In this document: positions 5,821-7,175 of the stretch, piece by piece
Position numbering within the stretch: position 1 is the first letter of the stretch
Layout of the letters: each line of letters opens with the position of its first letter
From: Hyphomicrobiales bacterium
GTDB taxonomy: Bacteria > Pseudomonadota > Alphaproteobacteria > Parvibaculales > Parvibaculaceae
Assembly: GCA_015655095.1 (NCBI GenBank)
Contig: JAATFR010000055.1
Coordinates: 1-7,175 of the forward strand
Direction of reading: 5' to 3'
DNA length: 7,175 nt
Translations under genes and position numbers: made by a program
The notes under the pieces: model-generated
Databases searched by the model: none
Told to the model about the DNA's origin: nothing
Seen by the model: the letters and a program-made list of their open reading frames with translations, nothing else

Positions 5821-6840
5821 ATGACCAGCCGGCAGACCGGAGCGCCCCCAAAAGGCACGGTGACGGCGGAGGGACGACACTCTCTGCCAGAGACGATTGA
5901 GATAACCACAAGGCTGTCAGACAGGGATTCCGGCATGAAGGACTTGGCCGCTGAACAAACGGCTCATCAGACACGCGCGGATTTGGCACAGATGACGACG
6001 CCGCCTCCTTTGATGGCTGATTCAAACAATGGCATCAGCTACGGCCTGCGCGGCACGCTGGAGGTGAGGCTTGCCGCCTCTCCGGCCGATGTCGATGCCG
6101 CCCAGGCCCTGCGCTATCATGTGTTTTACGAAGAAATGTCGGCAAAGGCCGATGCGCAAACCAGCATCACGCGGCGCGACGTCGACCGTTTTGATGCGAT
6201 CTGCGATCATCTTCTGGTCATCGACCATTCCGAGACGGACAAGGCGGGCAAGCCCGCCATCGTCGGCTGCTACCGGCTGTTGAGGCAGGAGGTCGCCGAC
6301 CTTCATGGCGGCTTCTATACCGCCGGGGAATATGACCTGGCCCCGCTTTTTGCTGGCACGGGGAAGGGCCTGCGCTTTCTTGAACTGGGACGCTCCTGTG
6401 TCCTGCCGCCGTATCGCAACCGCCCTACCGTGGAACTGCTCTGGCACGGGATTCTGCTCCATGTCGCGGAACACAAGCTGGATGTGATGTTCGGTTGTGC
6501 CAGTTTCGAGGGCACCGACCCCGAAGCGCTGGCCCTGCCGCTCTCTTATCTTTACCATAACCATATGGCCCCGCCGGAATGGCACGTCCGGGCGTTGCCG
6601 GACCAGTTCGTCGAGATGAACCGGATGGCGAAAGACGATATCAACCCGCGTGACGCAGCGCGACGTCTGCCCCCTTTAATCAAGGGCTATCTGCGGGCTG
6701 GCTGCTATATCGGCGATGGCGCGGTCGTGGACCCGCAGTTCAATACCACCGACGTGCTGATCCTGTTCCCGGTCGCCCAGATTTCCGAACGCTACAAGGC
6801 CAAGTGGCAACAGAAATACGGCACCCCGCGCGTCGGCTAA
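5821..6840 (+). CDS. olsB: OlsB-like L-ornithine N-alpha-acyltransferase (GNAT, hemolysin-like family)
   Basis: As drawn, a 339-residue protein of the OlsB/FeeM-type GNAT family. OlsB transfers a 3-hydroxyacyl group from acyl-ACP to the alpha-amino group of ornithine, giving lyso-ornithine lipid, which OlsA then acylates to the phosphate-free membrane lipid. The conserved core begins near residue 80 and has the family motifs in order: RYHVFYEEMSA at 98-108, DRFDAICDHLLVID from 122, a VGCYRLLR strand, FYTAGEYDL, FLELGRSCVLPPYR at 186-199, and FGCASFEGTDP at 224-234. The first 65 or so residues are polar, probably disordered, and use codons rare elsewhere in the window (ATA, CGA, AGG, ACA). Starting at ATG 5935 would give 301 residues, close to characterised OlsB proteins, so the true start may be there. 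olsA is not in the window. Related members use other amino acids such as glycine, so ornithine specificity is inferred. Confidence 0.88.
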   Translation: MTSRQTGAPPKGTVTAEGRHSLPETIEITTRLSDRDSGMKDLAAEQTAHQTRADLAQMTTPPPLMADSNNGISYGLRGTLEVRLAASPADVDAAQALRYHVFYEEMSAKADAQTSITRRDVDRFDAICDHLLVIDHSETDKAGKPAIVGCYRLLRQEVADLHGGFYTAGEYDLAPLFAGTGKGLRFLELGRSCVLPPYRNRPTVELLWHGILLHVAEHKLDVMFGCASFEGTDPEALALPLSYLYHNHMAPPEWHVRALPDQFVEMNRMAKDDINPRDAARRLPPLIKGYLRAGCYIGDGAVVDPQFNTTDVLILFPVAQISERYKAKWQQKYGTPRVG

Positions 6841-6858
6841 CGCGACATTGCCGGAGCG

Positions 6859-6887
6859 GGGCCATGACGCCACCGGCATCATGGCCC
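6859..6887. terminator. Hairpin between convergent genes, likely bidirectional terminator
   Basis: The arms GGGCCATGACGCC (6859-6871) and GGCATCATGGCCC (6875-6887) pair over 13 positions with a single C-A mismatch and a three-base loop. The hairpin begins 18 bases after the acyltransferase stop and ends 12 bases before the stop of the opposing gene. Neither strand has a good T-tract after it. That weakens the call as a classical intrinsic terminator, but its position is what a shared terminator would need. Confidence 0.6.
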
Positions 6888-6899
6888 GTATCAGCGGTG

Positions 6900-7175
6900 C
6901 TATTTCTCGACGTTGATCGTAACCACCTTGGAAACGAGAGGCGGATTATGGGGAATATGATTGGCATCCCCCATGATCAGTTGCAGCGTATGCTTGCCCG
7001 GGGCGAGCTTGACGCTGGCCTCAGTCTGCCCGCCGCCAAAGTGGACATGCTGCTCGTCCTTGATCAGCGCATCCTCAAGATCCGCACCGGTGGGAGCGGG
7101 CGTATCGATCAGCAGATGATGATGGCCGGTCATGGCATGATCGACGCCGGCAGGCGCCACACCCAGCCCCTCAAG
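6900..7175 (-). CDS. DUF4399 domain protein, C-terminal part (5' end outside window)
   Basis: The last 91 residues of a His-rich protein that I assign to the DUF4399 family from its pattern GHHHLLID, then HVHFGGGQTEA, L-PGKHTLQL, GDANHIPHNPPL and a final VTINV strand. The frame stays open to the window edge. The preceding residues (LEGLG) fit the family, so the GTG at 7160 is an internal codon and not a start. Members are small proteins, usually with an N-terminal signal peptide, and are probably periplasmic with a beta-sandwich fold. No biochemical function is known to me. Nine histidines in the visible part suggest metal binding, but this is only inference. The gene is convergent with the acyltransferase gene and separated from it by 59 bases holding the hairpin. 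Confidence 0.85.
   Translation of the reverse strand, partial: LEGLGVAPAGVDHAMTGHHHLLIDTPAPTGADLEDALIKDEQHVHFGGGQTEASVKLAPGKHTLQLIMGDANHIPHNPPLVSKVVTINVEK

Overview
This is a GC-rich stretch of a bacterial chromosome, most likely from an alphaproteobacterium. The support is the gene content and protein style: an alphaproteobacterial-looking glutathione synthetase C-terminus, a ferritin-VIT1 fusion like MbfA, and an OlsB-type ornithine acyltransferase. I cannot assign a genus. Genes are tightly packed, five complete and two cut by the window edges. I see no mobile element, CRISPR array, tRNA or rRNA.

Layout. At 2-298 is the 3' end of gshB (glutathione synthetase). Its TGA overlaps the ATG of a ferritin-like/VIT1 fusion (295-1440), probably a membrane iron exporter or detoxifier. 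After a 118-bp gap with a short inverted repeat and a G-rich leader comes a ComM/YifB AAA+ ATPase (1559-3139). Then follow a membrane-anchored diheme cytochrome c (3251-4276), an AmpG-like MFS permease (4376-5746) and an OlsB-like N-acyltransferase (about 5821-6840), all on the + strand. A bidirectional terminator-like hairpin (6859-6887) separates this set from a convergent DUF4399 gene on the - strand (6900-7175, 5' end outside the window).

How the genes relate. gshB and the iron transporter look translationally coupled, which would link thiol redox buffering to iron export. ComM is a DNA-recombination housekeeping gene and appears functionally unrelated to its neighbours. The cytochrome, AmpG-like and OlsB-like genes all act in or at the cell envelope. 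The gaps between them carry their own signals: an 18-bp perfect palindrome before the permease gene, and an extended -10 promoter before the acyltransferase gene. They are therefore probably not one simple operon.

No clearly new multi-gene system is visible. The items most worth a second look are the gshB/iron-transporter coupling, the 18-bp palindrome, the atypical N-terminal segment of the OlsB-like gene, and the orphan diheme cytochrome.
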